From the NCBI RefSeq assembly GCF_001677335.1, contig NZ_LZYB01000001.1:310001-374000 (forward strand): a stretch of 64,000 nt of DNA. The letters are read 5' to 3'. The notes beneath the pieces were generated by a model. That model had not been told where the DNA came from and did no database searches. It worked only from the letters and a program-made list of their open reading frames with translations. A program made the translations under genes and the position numbers. Within the stretch, counting starts at the first letter, position 1. Each line of letters starts with the position of its first letter. This document shows, one piece after another, positions 33,375 to 45,623 of this stretch. This DNA comes from Erythrobacter dokdonensis DSW-74. Its GTDB lineage: Bacteria > Pseudomonadota > Alphaproteobacteria > Sphingomonadales > Sphingomonadaceae.

Positions 33375-36300
33375 GCCGCGCCGCACCGGTCCGCTGGTCT
33401 ATTCGATTGCCGCGCATCGCGGATTTGCCGATGCGCTGGTGGCGGGGCTGGTGCCGCGCTATCGCGAAGAGGGCTTCGGCCTTGCCCGTTTGACGGTGCT
33501 GGTACCGTCAAGCCGTGCCGCGCGCACGCTCTCGGAAGCCTTCATCCGCCATGCCGGGGAGACGGGCGCGGTCGGGCTCCTGATGCCGCGCATGGTGGCG
33601 GTGGGCGATCTTGATCTCGACGAAAGGCTGGGTGCGGCACTTGATCCGCTGGGGGCTGCGGAGATACCGCCAGCTTGCGATCCGGTGGCGCGCTGGCTGG
33701 CGCTCGACCGGCTGATTGCCGAGGAACGCGACACCCAGGAGATGGAGCCGTTGCCGGGCCGCGCGCGGCTTAATCTGGCGCGCGAAATGGCACGTACTAT
33801 CGACCGGCTGCTGGTCGAGGAAAAGGCGCCGGAGGACCTGCTGAGCGATGCGGTGCTCGACCAACTCGGCAATCTTGCAGAGCACTGGAAGCGGTCGATC
33901 CGTCTGTTTGCGCGGGTCAACACGCGCTGGCAGGCCGAACTTGAGGCGCGCGGCGAAGTCGATGCCGCGACGCGGCGCAACCTGTTGTTCGACCGCGCGG
34001 CGAAGCTTTGGAAAGAAAGCCCGCCGCCACACCCGATCATTGCCGCTGGCGTCACCAGCGCCGCGCCTGCATTGGCGCGGTTGCTGCGGGTGATCGCCGA
34101 CTTGCCCGAAGGCGCGGTGATCCTGCCCGATCTCGACCGCGAGATGAGCGACGAGGCTTGGGCGGAAATCGGTCGTGCAGGTGCATCGGACGAGCCGGGC
34201 GGGGCGGTGTTCGGGGCCGAGGACGCGCTGACCCACCCGCAATATCACCTCAAGCTGCTGCTTAACCGGATGGGTGTGAACCGCGCAGAGGTGCAGCCGT
34301 GGCACCGGCGCGGGATCGCAGCGGCCGAGCCCGCGCGCAGCCGCGCGATCTCCTCGCTGTTCCTGCCCCCGCAGGCGAGCCGTTCGTGGATTACCCTCGA
34401 CGCCGACCGGCGGCGTCTTTCGGGTGTGCGCCTGATGACCAGCTCGACGATCGAGGAGGAGGCACAAGCTATCGCCCTGCTGGTGCGTGAGGCGCTGGAA
34501 GAGCCGGAAAAGCGTATTGCCGTCGTCACTGCCGACCGGGGCCTTGCGCGCCGGGTGGTGCAGCATTGTGAGCGCTGGAATATTGCCGCCGACGATTCCG
34601 CCGGTCGGCCGCTAGCCCTCACACCGGCGGGGCGTTTGTTCGGTCTGCTGGCCGAGCTTGCTTCGCATGGCCCTGATCCTTCCAATCTGGTTGCCGCCTT
34701 CGCCCATCCGCTGGTGCGCGCGTGGGACAGGGAGGCGCGGCGCGACTGGCTGAAGGGATTGCGCGCATTCGACCGGCAACTGCGCGGGCCTTCCCCGGCG
34801 CCGGGTATGGCGCCGTTGCGCAAGGCCGCGAAAGAAGCCGGAGCGGCCGACTGGTGGGCGGAGGCCGAAGCGCTGGTCGCTCCGCTCGCTGATTGGCCCG
34901 TGCAGATCCCGCTCGCCGAGGCGCTTGGCCGACTTGCCGATGCTGCCGAAGCCTTTGCCCGCACCGCCGTGTGGGAACGCGAGGATGGCCGCGCGCTCGG
35001 CACGATGACCGAGGAACTGCGCGGCCATGCGGCGGCGCTCGGAACCACGATCGAGACGGCGGACCTCGCCGGGATCTTGCGCGATTGCATGGACGCGGTG
35101 GCGGTGCGCTCGGGCTACGGCGGACATCCGCGTGTTGCCGTCTATGGTCTGCTCGAAGCGCGCATGGCACGGGCCGATCTGGTGATCTGCGGCGGCCTGA
35201 ACGAAGGTTCGTGGCCGCAGCCGCCGGGGGCTGACGCGCTGCTCGCGCCCGCGATCCTGCGCGCGCTCGGCGTGCCGGGAGCGGAGTTCCGAATCGGTCT
35301 TGCGGCGCACGATCTGGCCGGGGCTCTGGGTGCTCCGCAAGTGGTGCTGAGCCGCGCCTTGCGCGATGCCGAGGGGCCGACGCTGCCCTCGCGTTTCCTG
35401 CTGAGGGTCGAAGCTTTGTTGGGCGAGGATCTGGAAAGGGAGCATCGCGAAACACGTATCCCCGCGCTGCTGCCGCATCTCGACCGGTTGCGCCCGATTG
35501 CCAAGCCCTATCCGCGCCCCGCACCCGATCCCGCGCCGGATTTGCGCGACGTGGCGATCAAGGTGACCGCGCTCGACCGGCTGCTGGGCGACCCCTACCA
35601 GTTCTATGCGCAGGCGATCCTTGGCCTCAGGCAATTGCAGCCGCTCGCCGCAGATCCCTTCAGTGATCCGGCACTGCGCGGCACGCTGGTCCACGACATC
35701 CTCGACCAGTGGCACAAGGCGCGCATTGCCGGTCCCGATGTCGCGCTTGCCCCGTTTGCCGCCGCGCATTTCAAGGCCGAGCGCGTTCATCCCCTGTTCC
35801 GCGCGCTGTGGCAACCGCGCCTGATCGCTGCGCTTGAACGGTTTGAGCAATGGATCGCTGTGCAGGAGGCCGAAGGGCGTGTGGTGTTGGCGAGCGAGAT
35901 TTCGGGCGTGATGGAGGTGAACGGGGTGAAGGTCATGGGCCGTGCCGACCGGATCGACCGTCTTGCCGACGGCAGCCTTGCGATCGTCGATTACAAGACC
36001 GGCGCGCCGCCCCCCAAGAAGCAGGTGACCGCCGGTTATGCGCTGCAGCTCGGCCTGCTCGGCCTGATCGCGCGGGACGGGCGCTTTGCGGACAAGGATA
36101 CCGGAAAGGTCGTTACCGGCACGCCGACGCGGTTCGAGTACTGGTCGCTTGGCAAGGCGAAGAAGGAAGATGGCTTCGGTTACCGCGAAACCCCGATGAA
36201 GCTCTATGGTGCCCGGACCGGTCTGCTGCCCGAGAATTATCTGACCTTCCACGCCGACAAGCTGGGCGAGGCGATCCGCGACTACATCAAGGGCCGCACG

Positions 36301-36411
36301 CCGTTCCGCGCGCGCGAGAACCCCGATTACCAGGGCTACAATGAATATGACCAGCTGATGCGGCTGGAAGAATGGATCGTGCGCCTGTCGGGCAAGGAGG
36401 ACGCGGCATGA
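33367..36411 (+). CDS. addB: double-strand break repair protein AddB
   Basis: A 1014-residue subunit of the AddAB helicase-nuclease that processes DNA ends for RecA. Amino-terminal helicase-like fold (SIAAHRGFADALVAGLVPRY, LTVLVPSSRAARTLSEAF) without a full Walker set, and a carboxy-terminal PD-(D/E)xK nuclease (MGRADRIDRLADGSLAIVDY then KTGAPPPKKQ; Asp in GRADRID, Asp-Lys in DYKTG). The four-Cys iron-sulfur pattern of the Bacillus protein is not evident, as usual in alphaproteobacteria. GTG start overlaps murU by eight bases; the stop overlaps addA (ATGA). Confidence 0.93.
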   Translation: MAEPRRTGPLVYSIAAHRGFADALVAGLVPRYREEGFGLARLTVLVPSSRAARTLSEAFIRHAGETGAVGLLMPRMVAVGDLDLDERLGAALDPLGAAEIPPACDPVARWLALDRLIAEERDTQEMEPLPGRARLNLAREMARTIDRLLVEEKAPEDLLSDAVLDQLGNLAEHWKRSIRLFARVNTRWQAELEARGEVDAATRRNLLFDRAAKLWKESPPPHPIIAAGVTSAAPALARLLRVIADLPEGAVILPDLDREMSDEAWAEIGRAGASDEPGGAVFGAEDALTHPQYHLKLLLNRMGVNRAEVQPWHRRGIAAAEPARSRAISSLFLPPQASRSWITLDADRRRLSGVRLMTSSTIEEEAQAIALLVREALEEPEKRIAVVTADRGLARRVVQHCERWNIAADDSAGRPLALTPAGRLFGLLAELASHGPDPSNLVAAFAHPLVRAWDREARRDWLKGLRAFDRQLRGPSPAPGMAPLRKAAKEAGAADWWAEAEALVAPLADWPVQIPLAEALGRLADAAEAFARTAVWEREDGRALGTMTEELRGHAAALGTTIETADLAGILRDCMDAVAVRSGYGGHPRVAVYGLLEARMARADLVICGGLNEGSWPQPPGADALLAPAILRALGVPGAEFRIGLAAHDLAGALGAPQVVLSRALRDAEGPTLPSRFLLRVEALLGEDLEREHRETRIPALLPHLDRLRPIAKPYPRPAPDPAPDLRDVAIKVTALDRLLGDPYQFYAQAILGLRQLQPLAADPFSDPALRGTLVHDILDQWHKARIAGPDVALAPFAAAHFKAERVHPLFRALWQPRLIAALERFEQWIAVQEAEGRVVLASEISGVMEVNGVKVMGRADRIDRLADGSLAIVDYKTGAPPPKKQVTAGYALQLGLLGLIARDGRFADKDTGKVVTGTPTRFEYWSLGKAKKEDGFGYRETPMKLYGARTGLLPENYLTFHADKLGEAIRDYIKGRTPFRARENPDYQGYNEYDQLMRLEEWIVRLSGKEDAA

Positions 36412-39400
36412 GCGGCGGCAACGGCCTTGTCTTCCCCTTGCAGGACAACCAGCGTACGGCGGCGGAGCCGGAAGAGAACGTCTGGCTCTCAGCCTCGGCG
36501 GGGACAGGCAAGACGCAGGTGCTCTCCGCCCGCGTTCTCAGGCTCTTGCTGCGCGAGGATGTCGAGCCTTCGCAGATCCTGTGCCTGACCTTCACCAAGG
36601 CGGGCGCGGCGGAGATGGCGAACCGCATCAACGCGGTGCTGGCGCGCTGGGTGCGGCTGGACGCGGGCACGCTCGCCAAGGAGCTGCGCCATCTCGGCGC
36701 AGACATCAGTCCCACCACGCAGGAGCGCGCGCGCAGCCTGTTCGCCAGTGTGCTGGACTGTCCAGGCGGCGGCCTCAGGATCGACACGATCCACGCCTTC
36801 GCACAGTTCCTGATCGGGAATTTCCCGGAGGAAGCGGGTCTCGCGCCCGGCACGCGGGTCATGGATGACCGCAGCCGCGAATTGCTGGCGCGCGAGGTAC
36901 TTTCCGACATGGTCGAGGAGGCCGAGCGCACCAATGACGTGGCGGTGCTCGATGGTCTTCAACACTTCACCACGCGCAAGGACCCGGCCAGCCTGCACAA
37001 GTGGCTGATGCGCGCCGCCGGAGCGCAGGAATTATGGGAAGGGCCGGGAAGCTGGCAACCGCCGATGGCCGCGCGGGTGCGACAGATGCTCGATATGCCC
37101 GCCGATGCGGACGCGGTCTGGGCGAGCGAGCCGCTAGATCCCGACATCTTCCCCGATGGCGAGCTCATGGCCATCCTCGCCGCACTGCGAGCATGGGGGA
37201 AGCCTTCGGGCGATAAAGCGATCGCCGGAATTGAGCGGTGGCTGTTGCTCGATAAGGCAGCCCGCGCAGACTCGCTAGATTGCCTTATCGGTGGGGTGCT
37301 CAATGCCGAATTGCTCCCCAATGGCAACCTGCGCCACGCCGCCAAGGTCGATCCGGATTTCATCGCGAACCAGCAGACAATCAGCGATTCCATGGTGCGA
37401 TTCGAGGAACGCCGCGCCCTAATAGCCTGCGCCGAGATCGTCACGTCATCGCTCGAGATCGGTCGCGCCTTCGCCATCCGCTGGGAAGCGAGGAAGGCGC
37501 GAGAGGGGCTGCTCGATTTCGGCGACCTCATTCGCAAGGCTGCAGCCCTGCTGTCCGACCGCGAGGCTTCGGACTGGATCCGCTACAAGCTCGACCGCCA
37601 TTTCGACCATATCCTGATCGACGAGGCGCAGGATACCAACCGGAGCCAGTGGGATATCGTCGAGGCACTGATCGACGATTTCTTTACCGGCGAGGGCGCG
37701 CGCGGCGACAAACTGCGCACGATCTTCACCGTGGGCGATTACAAGCAGGCGATCTTCGGCTTCCAGGGAACCAGCCCGGAAAACTTCGCCCGCGCCAAGG
37801 AGCGCATCCACGCCCGAATCCGGGCCGCACAGGACGGCATTCGCGCCAGCCGCACCAACCGCCGCGAGCCCGGCTGGCAGGATCTCGACCTTGGCCAGTC
37901 GTTCCGCTCCGCCAATATCGTGCTCGACTTCGTCAACCGCATGATCGACCTGCTCGGCTTTGGCGAATTCGGCCTCGACACGCCGCCCGCCCCCCATAAA
38001 GGCGCCGATCGACCCGGCCTCGTGACACTGTGGCCGCCGGTAGTGCCGGAGAAGGGTGAGGGTGAAGCCGAAGCGGAAGAGGATGACAGCGAGGAGACCG
38101 AGCGCGACTGGCTGCCCCGCCACGACACCCTGCTGGCCGAACGCATTGCCGAGCAGGTGAAGCGCTGGCTGACTGAAGAGCCTTTCGTGCTCGAGAAGGG
38201 CACCCGGCGCCATGCGCAGGCGGGCGATATCATGGTGCTGGTGCGCCAGCGCAAGGAGCTCGCCGCGCAGATCGTGGCCAAACTCTACGCGCGCGGCGTG
38301 CAGGTGGCGGGGGTCGACCGGCTGCGGCTGGGTGCGCCGCTGGCGGTGAAGGACGTGCTTGCCGCCCTGCGCTTTGCCGCACAGCCGCAGGATGACCTGA
38401 GCCTTGCGAACCTGCTCGCCTCGCCGCTGATCGGCTGGACGCAGGATGATATCCTCGCTCATGTCCCGCGCGCGCCGAAGCAGCGCCTCTGGGAACACCT
38501 GAAGCGCGAGGACGCGCCGCCGTTCGTCGCGCAGGCGGCCGACCGGCTCAAGGATCTGCTGCGGCGAGCCGATTACCAGACCCCGCAGGCGCTCATATCA
38601 TGGGTGCTCACCGGATCCTGGGAGGGCCGCGCACGGCTGGTCGAGCGGCTTGGCAGCGAGGCCAATGACCCGCTCGACGAACTCCTCAACGCGGCCTTCG
38701 CCTACGAGGCCGAGCACTGGCCGAGCCTTGCCGGATTCCTGACCTGGTTCGACGCGGGGACGGGTGATCTCAAGCGCGATTCGGACAGCGCGAGCGGGCA
38801 GGTGCGGGTGATGACGGTGCATGGCTCCAAGGGGTTGCAGGCACCGATCGTGATCCTTGCGGATGCCACCGGTGCGCCGGGCGAAGCGGGCGAGCTTGCG
38901 CTGGAAGACAATCCCTTCGGCCTTGGCCCGGAGCGCCTGCGCGAGGTCCCGCTGCCACCGCTCGGCAAGAACGAGAAGGCAGGCCGGATCGCCGAGGCAG
39001 AGGAGGCCGCGAAGTCCGCCGCGATGCAGGAACATTGGCGGCTGCTCTACGTCGCGCTCACGCGGGCGGAAGAGGCGCTGTTCATCGGCGGATCGCTGAA
39101 CAAGAAGGAAGCGAGGAACGGCGTCCCTCACGAGGATAGCTGGTATGCCCGCCTTGCGCCGCTGTTCGAAGGCGAGGAACTGACCGATCCGGTGTGGCAC
39201 TGGCGCAAGGAATGGGGGCATCGTGCCGAGCCGCTGGTGCCGGATGATAACACCGGAACGGGCAAGGACGGCGCACCCCGACTGCCGCGCTGGATGCTGG
39301 CGCCCATCGGCCCCGAACCGCGCCCGCCACGCCCGCTCGCACCCTCGGCGGCAGGCGAGGAGACGGGCTCCGAGCCGCCATTACCGCCCGATGCAGGCCG

Positions 39401-39941
39401 CAACGCGGCGCGGCGCGGGAGCCTGATTCACAAGCTGCTTGAACGTCTGCCCGATGTTGCACCCGCCGAGCGCGAGGAGGCTGCACGGCGCTGGCTCGAG
39501 CGGCAGGCGGGGGATCTAGCGGCCGAACTGCGTGATGAGATGTGCGCTGCCGCAATGGGGGTGCTCGACCACCCCGGTTTTGCTGCGCTTTTCTCGCCCC
39601 GCGCGCTGGCGGAGGTGCCGCTCGCTGCGACAGTCGAGGGCGTCGTGGTGGCTGGCATCGCCGACCGCCTTGTGATCGAGCAGGAGCGCGTCACCGTGGT
39701 CGATTTCAAGACCACTCGCCGCCCGCCCGCCAGCGCTGCCGACATTCCGGTTGCGACGCTGCGCCAGATGGCGGCCTATGTCGCCGCTCTGGAGGCCATC
39801 TATCCCGGGCACGAGGTGCGCGCAGGCGTGCTCTACACCCATGCCCCGGTGCTGTTCGATCTCGCGTCCGATGACCTCAAGTTACACAAGAACGCTTTGC
39901 AGGCGGCGCAGCAATCCTTGTCGCTGCCGGATATTGAGTGA
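36408..39941 (+). CDS. addA: double-strand break repair helicase AddA
   Basis: A 1177-residue UvrD-type helicase/nuclease. Walker A: WLSASAGTGKTQVLSARVL (Lys35); motif Ia CLTFTKAGAAEMANRI; motif II LIDEAQDTNRSQW near residue 405; motif III TVGDYKQAIFGFQG; motif V VRVMTVHGSKGLQAPIV; motif VI LLYVALTRAEEALFI. The carboxy-terminal nuclease has AGIADRLVIEQERVTVVDFK followed by TT near residue 1095. Gene pair with addB, overlapping ATGA. A thioredoxin gene follows after 71 bases. Confidence 0.95.
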   Translation: MSGGNGLVFPLQDNQRTAAEPEENVWLSASAGTGKTQVLSARVLRLLLREDVEPSQILCLTFTKAGAAEMANRINAVLARWVRLDAGTLAKELRHLGADISPTTQERARSLFASVLDCPGGGLRIDTIHAFAQFLIGNFPEEAGLAPGTRVMDDRSRELLAREVLSDMVEEAERTNDVAVLDGLQHFTTRKDPASLHKWLMRAAGAQELWEGPGSWQPPMAARVRQMLDMPADADAVWASEPLDPDIFPDGELMAILAALRAWGKPSGDKAIAGIERWLLLDKAARADSLDCLIGGVLNAELLPNGNLRHAAKVDPDFIANQQTISDSMVRFEERRALIACAEIVTSSLEIGRAFAIRWEARKAREGLLDFGDLIRKAAALLSDREASDWIRYKLDRHFDHILIDEAQDTNRSQWDIVEALIDDFFTGEGARGDKLRTIFTVGDYKQAIFGFQGTSPENFARAKERIHARIRAAQDGIRASRTNRREPGWQDLDLGQSFRSANIVLDFVNRMIDLLGFGEFGLDTPPAPHKGADRPGLVTLWPPVVPEKGEGEAEAEEDDSEETERDWLPRHDTLLAERIAEQVKRWLTEEPFVLEKGTRRHAQAGDIMVLVRQRKELAAQIVAKLYARGVQVAGVDRLRLGAPLAVKDVLAALRFAAQPQDDLSLANLLASPLIGWTQDDILAHVPRAPKQRLWEHLKREDAPPFVAQAADRLKDLLRRADYQTPQALISWVLTGSWEGRARLVERLGSEANDPLDELLNAAFAYEAEHWPSLAGFLTWFDAGTGDLKRDSDSASGQVRVMTVHGSKGLQAPIVILADATGAPGEAGELALEDNPFGLGPERLREVPLPPLGKNEKAGRIAEAEEAAKSAAMQEHWRLLYVALTRAEEALFIGGSLNKKEARNGVPHEDSWYARLAPLFEGEELTDPVWHWRKEWGHRAEPLVPDDNTGTGKDGAPRLPRWMLAPIGPEPRPPRPLAPSAAGEETGSEPPLPPDAGRNAARRGSLIHKLLERLPDVAPAEREEAARRWLERQAGDLAAELRDEMCAAAMGVLDHPGFAALFSPRALAEVPLAATVEGVVVAGIADRLVIEQERVTVVDFKTTRRPPASAADIPVATLRQMAAYVAALEAIYPGHEVRAGVLYTHAPVLFDLASDDLKLHKNALQAAQQSLSLPDIE

Positions 39942-39959
39942 AAACCGCTCCGCACTAGA

Positions 39960-39989
39960 TTGCATTTGAGCCCCGTGCGCCCCTATGTT
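39960..39989 (+). promoter_or_regulatory. predicted trxA promoter
   Basis: TTGCAT at 39960-39965 and TATGTT at 39984-39989, 18-base spacer, between addA and the AGGAGA ribosome site of trxA. Confidence 0.35.
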
Positions 39990-40012
39990 CGCGGGCAAAA
40001 GGAGATAGTCGA

Positions 40013-40333
40013 ATGGCCACCGTCAATGTCACCGATGCCAGCTTCCAGGCCGATGTGCTGGACAGCGATACCCCTGTGCTGGTCGATTTCTGGGCTGACT
40101 GGTGCGGCCCTTGCAAGATGATCGCTCCCGCGCTCGAAGAGATCAGCGAGGAACTGGCCGGGCAGGTCAAGATCGCCAAGGTCGACATCATGGAGAACAC
40201 CGATATTGCCGCGCAGATGGGGGTACAGTCGATCCCGCTGATGGTGCTGTTCAAGAACGGCCAGCCCGTCGCCCGCAAGGTCGGCGCCGCGCCCAAGAGC
40301 CAATTGAAGGGCTGGATCGAAAGCGAGTTGTAG
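40013..40333 (+). CDS. trxA: thioredoxin
   Basis: A 106-residue classic thioredoxin, the general cytoplasmic disulfide reductant. Active site is [16 protein letters not shown]; the cis-Pro loop is [14 protein letters not shown]. Length and start ([15 protein letters not shown]) fit. The convergent phosphatase gene ends three bases after its stop, so there is no room for a separate terminator. Confidence 0.96.
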   Translation: MATVNVTDASFQADVLDSDTPVLVDFWADWCGPCKMIAPALEEISEELAGQVKIAKVDIMENTDIAAQMGVQSIPLMVLFKNGQPVARKVGAAPKSQLKGWIESEL

Positions 40334-40336
40334 GCG

Positions 40337-41131
40337 TCAGCCCGTCACCCGCCCGACGAATTCGTCCCAGATCGCCGGGCTGGACGCGCCGACGAGCCCC
40401 GGCTTGCCGTGCTCGTCCACCCGGTATTCGCTGCCGTCGAGCCGCGCTGCCTTGCCGCCCGCCTCATTGAGCCACAAGACGCCTGCCGCGTGATCCCATG
40501 CATAAGTGCGCTTGAAGCTGGAAACGTCGTTCTCCCCGAGCGCGAGGCGCGGATATTGCTCCGCAGCGCAGCGCGGGATGTCGACCAGCGTGTAGTGCGG
40601 CGCGAGCTTAGCATCGACCATTGCCGATTGTTCGGGGGTTAGAAAAATGCGGCTGACAGCGGTGACCGGCTGATCGGCTCCGGTGGTGCGCGCGGCGATT
40701 TTCTCGCCGTTCACGAAGGCGCCTTCGCCGCTGCGGGCGTGACAGAAGCGGTCCTTGACCGGGTCATAGATCCACCCTGCCACGGCTTGGCCCGCATCGG
40801 CCAGCGCGACGATGATCCCGAACGGCTCCTTGCCTTCGGCGAAGTTCGCCGTGCCGTCGAGGGGATCGATGATCCAGCATTGACCTGAAAGGTGATCGAG
40901 AACGGCGGGATCGGCATGGGCTGCTTCCTCGCCCACCACCGCGACGCCCGGAGCAAGGCGAGTGAGGGCTTCGGTAAGGAAGGCTTCGACTTCGCGATCG
41001 ACCACGGTCACCGGATCGTCCGCACCCTTCATCTCGACCTCGTGCGCGGCAAGCTGGCGGAAGCGCGGCAGCATCGAACGCTGCGCGGCAAAGCGCATCA
41101 GGTCACGGATTTCGTCATCCAGCGCGCTCAT
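40337..41131 (-). CDS. inositol monophosphatase family protein (HisN-like)
   Basis: A 264-residue lithium-sensitive-type phosphatase of the inositol monophosphatase family. Metal and substrate motifs: DPVTVVDREVE, VVGEEAAHAD, IDPLDGTANFAEGKEPFG and, near the end, YAWDHAAGVLWLNEAGG. In alphaproteobacteria such proteins are often histidinol-phosphatases (HisN) but myo-inositol or 3'(2'),5'-bisphosphate nucleotide substrates cannot be excluded. ATG at 41131 overlaps the argJ stop (ATGA). Confidence 0.85.
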   Translation of the reverse strand: MSALDDEIRDLMRFAAQRSMLPRFRQLAAHEVEMKGADDPVTVVDREVEAFLTEALTRLAPGVAVVGEEAAHADPAVLDHLSGQCWIIDPLDGTANFAEGKEPFGIIVALADAGQAVAGWIYDPVKDRFCHARSGEGAFVNGEKIAARTTGADQPVTAVSRIFLTPEQSAMVDAKLAPHYTLVDIPRCAAEQYPRLALGENDVSSFKRTYAWDHAAGVLWLNEAGGKAARLDGSEYRVDEHGKPGLVGASSPAIWDEFVGRVTG

Positions 41132-42354
41132 GATCGGTAATCCGCGTTGATGGCGATGTAGCCGTGGGTGAGGTCGCAGGTCCAAACGGTGGCGCTGCCT
41201 TCACCCAGTCCGAGGTCCACCGCAATGTCGATTTCCTCGCCCTTGAGATGTAATGCGACCGGCGCTTCGTCATAGCCCTCGACCGGCACGCCGTTCCTCG
41301 CCGTCCAGATGCCCCCGAAAGCGATCGAGAGCTTGTCGCGGTCGGCCGGTTCGCCTGCCTTGCCCACCGCCATGACCACGCGGCCCCAATTGCCATCCTC
41401 GCCCGCAATCGCAGTCTTTACCAGCGGCGAATTGGCGATGGCGAGGCCGATGGTGCGCGCGCTGGCATCGCTCACCGCGCCGCTTACCCGGATGGTGATG
41501 AACTTGCGCGCGCCCTCGCCGTCACGCACCACGAGCTGCGCAAGTTTGCGGCAGACGTTGGCCAGTGCGGCAGCGAAAGCATCCGCGCCGGGACTGTCCC
41601 AGCCTGAAATTCGGGCATTGCCCGCCTTGGCCGTGGCGAAGACCATCACCGTGTCGCTTGTCGAGGTGTCGCCGTCCACCGTGATGCAGGAGAAAGTCTG
41701 GCGATTGGCGCGCTCCAGCACTTCCTGGAGGAAGGCAGGCGCAACGTCCGCATCGGTGAAGACGTAGCCGAGCATGGTCGCCATGTCGGGCGCGATCATG
41801 CCGGAGCCCTTGATGATCCCGGCAAGTTCGACGCGGGTCTCGCCTACCATCGCGCTCGCGCCCGCGCCCTTGGCAAAGGTGTCGGTGGTGCCGATCGCGT
41901 TCGCCGCGTCTTCCCAACCGCAGGGTTCGGCCTCCAGCGCGGCTGCGATCCCGGCGCGCGCCTTGTGCTGAGGCAGCGGGACGCCGATTACTCCGGTCGA
42001 GGAGACGAACACCTGCTCTCGCGGGCAGCCCAGTGCCGCGCTCGTTTGCGCCATGATCGCTTCCACCGCCTCGCGCCCGCGCCAGCCGGTGAAGGCGTTG
42101 GAATTGCCGGCATTGACCACCAGCGCCCGCGCATGCCCCTGCGTGACGTTGGCCTTCCCGAGTTCGACTTCGGACGAGGCGCAGGCACTTTTGGTGAAAA
42201 CACCCGCAACGCTGGTGCCGTCGGCCAGTTCGGCAAAGGTCAGATCGGCCCGGTCCCAGTCCTTGTAACGCGCCCGGGCAACGCGCAGGGTTACCCCCGC
42301 AATCGCGGGCAAAACTGGGAACGGAAGGGCGAGGGGCGAAGGGTCGATCTGCAT
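41128..42354 (-). CDS. argJ: bifunctional glutamate N-acetyltransferase / amino-acid acetyltransferase
   Basis: A 408-residue ornithine acetyltransferase that recycles the acetyl group from N-acetylornithine to glutamate in arginine synthesis. The self-cleavage and nucleophile site is APDMATMLGYV with Thr193, splitting the chain into alpha and beta subunits. Other motifs: NAGNSNAFTGWRG, FVSSTGVIGVPLP, TVDGDTSTSDTV and HGYIAINADYRS at the end. The amino-terminal part of the segment GIIKGSGMIAPD is also typical. Two-gene minus-strand unit with the phosphatase. Confidence 0.95.
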   Translation of the reverse strand: MQIDPSPLALPFPVLPAIAGVTLRVARARYKDWDRADLTFAELADGTSVAGVFTKSACASSEVELGKANVTQGHARALVVNAGNSNAFTGWRGREAVEAIMAQTSAALGCPREQVFVSSTGVIGVPLPQHKARAGIAAALEAEPCGWEDAANAIGTTDTFAKGAGASAMVGETRVELAGIIKGSGMIAPDMATMLGYVFTDADVAPAFLQEVLERANRQTFSCITVDGDTSTSDTVMVFATAKAGNARISGWDSPGADAFAAALANVCRKLAQLVVRDGEGARKFITIRVSGAVSDASARTIGLAIANSPLVKTAIAGEDGNWGRVVMAVGKAGEPADRDKLSIAFGGIWTARNGVPVEGYDEAPVALHLKGEEIDIAVDLGLGEGSATVWTCDLTHGYIAINADYRS

Positions 42355-42422
42355 GATGAGCGCCTCTAGGCCGGGGATGGCTTTCAGTAAATCGGCAAAG
42401 CTGGTGGACGCGGGCGCAGGGA

Positions 42423-42437
42423 TTCCCTATTTGGGAA
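42423..42437 (+). promoter_or_regulatory. hairpin enclosing the ribosome site of the gene before secA
   Basis: TTCCC (42423-42427) pairs with GGGAA (42433-42437) around TATTT. The right arm is part of the ribosome binding sequence GGGAAGG for the ATG at 42442, so folding would lower initiation. Confidence 0.35.
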
Positions 42438-42441
42438 GGCG

Positions 42442-42717
42442 ATGACCCGGCAAATCTTCGCCCTTCTGGCTCTGCTTACCGGCCTTGCTGCCTTCGGCAG
42501 CCCGGCGCAGGCATCGCTGGTCGATGCGCTGGCATGCGATTCCAGCATCTCCGCCGCCGCCGGGGACGAGGCTTGCAGCAGCGAGAGCGTTGCGGTGCAA
42601 GCGCCCCCCGCCACGTTGCGTGCGACCCGCGCAGTCGAGGCACCCGAACGCAGCCCGGCGCATCCGCGCGCGCTGCGCCTGCCGGTTCTCATGGGTATCG
42701 AGCGCGCCTTCGAATAG
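42442..42717 (+). CDS. small exported protein directly before secA (possible secretion monitor)
   Basis: A 91-residue protein with a signal peptide ([21 protein letters not shown]), a short mature region with two Cys, and a Pro/Arg-rich carboxy terminus ([19 protein letters not shown] then IERAFE). No known family is recognised. Position (plus strand, secA next, no other gene between), size, signal peptide and the Pro/Arg end are what one expects of a SecM-type monitor that stalls ribosomes to adjust SecA synthesis. This function is inference only. GGGAAGG precedes the ATG. Confidence 0.6.
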   Translation: MTRQIFALLALLTGLAAFGSPAQASLVDALACDSSISAAAGDEACSSESVAVQAPPATLRATRAVEAPERSPAHPRALRLPVLMGIERAFE

Positions 42718-42788
42718 GCGCACTTTCCGCCGATTTTCCGAAGCTTTCCGCGCTGCGCCCATGCGCGCGCGTTTCCTCACAGATTTCA

Positions 42789-42808
42789 GGCCGCCCTGCG
42801 AGGGGGCC
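42789..42808 (+). promoter_or_regulatory. GC-rich hairpin between the small exported gene and secA
   Basis: GGCC (42789) and CCC (42794) pair with GGG and GGCC in 42802-42808, loop TGCGA, one bulged G. There is no T-run, so it looks more like a translation-control stem upstream of the weak secA ribosome site (AAAGG) than a terminator. Confidence 0.35.
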
Positions 42809-42835
42809 GCTCCCGTTCAAAGGCACGCCCGACCC

Positions 42836-45598
<2,763 letters not shown>

Positions 45599-45623
45599 CC
45601 TGCGCGGCACCGGGGGCTGAGTG

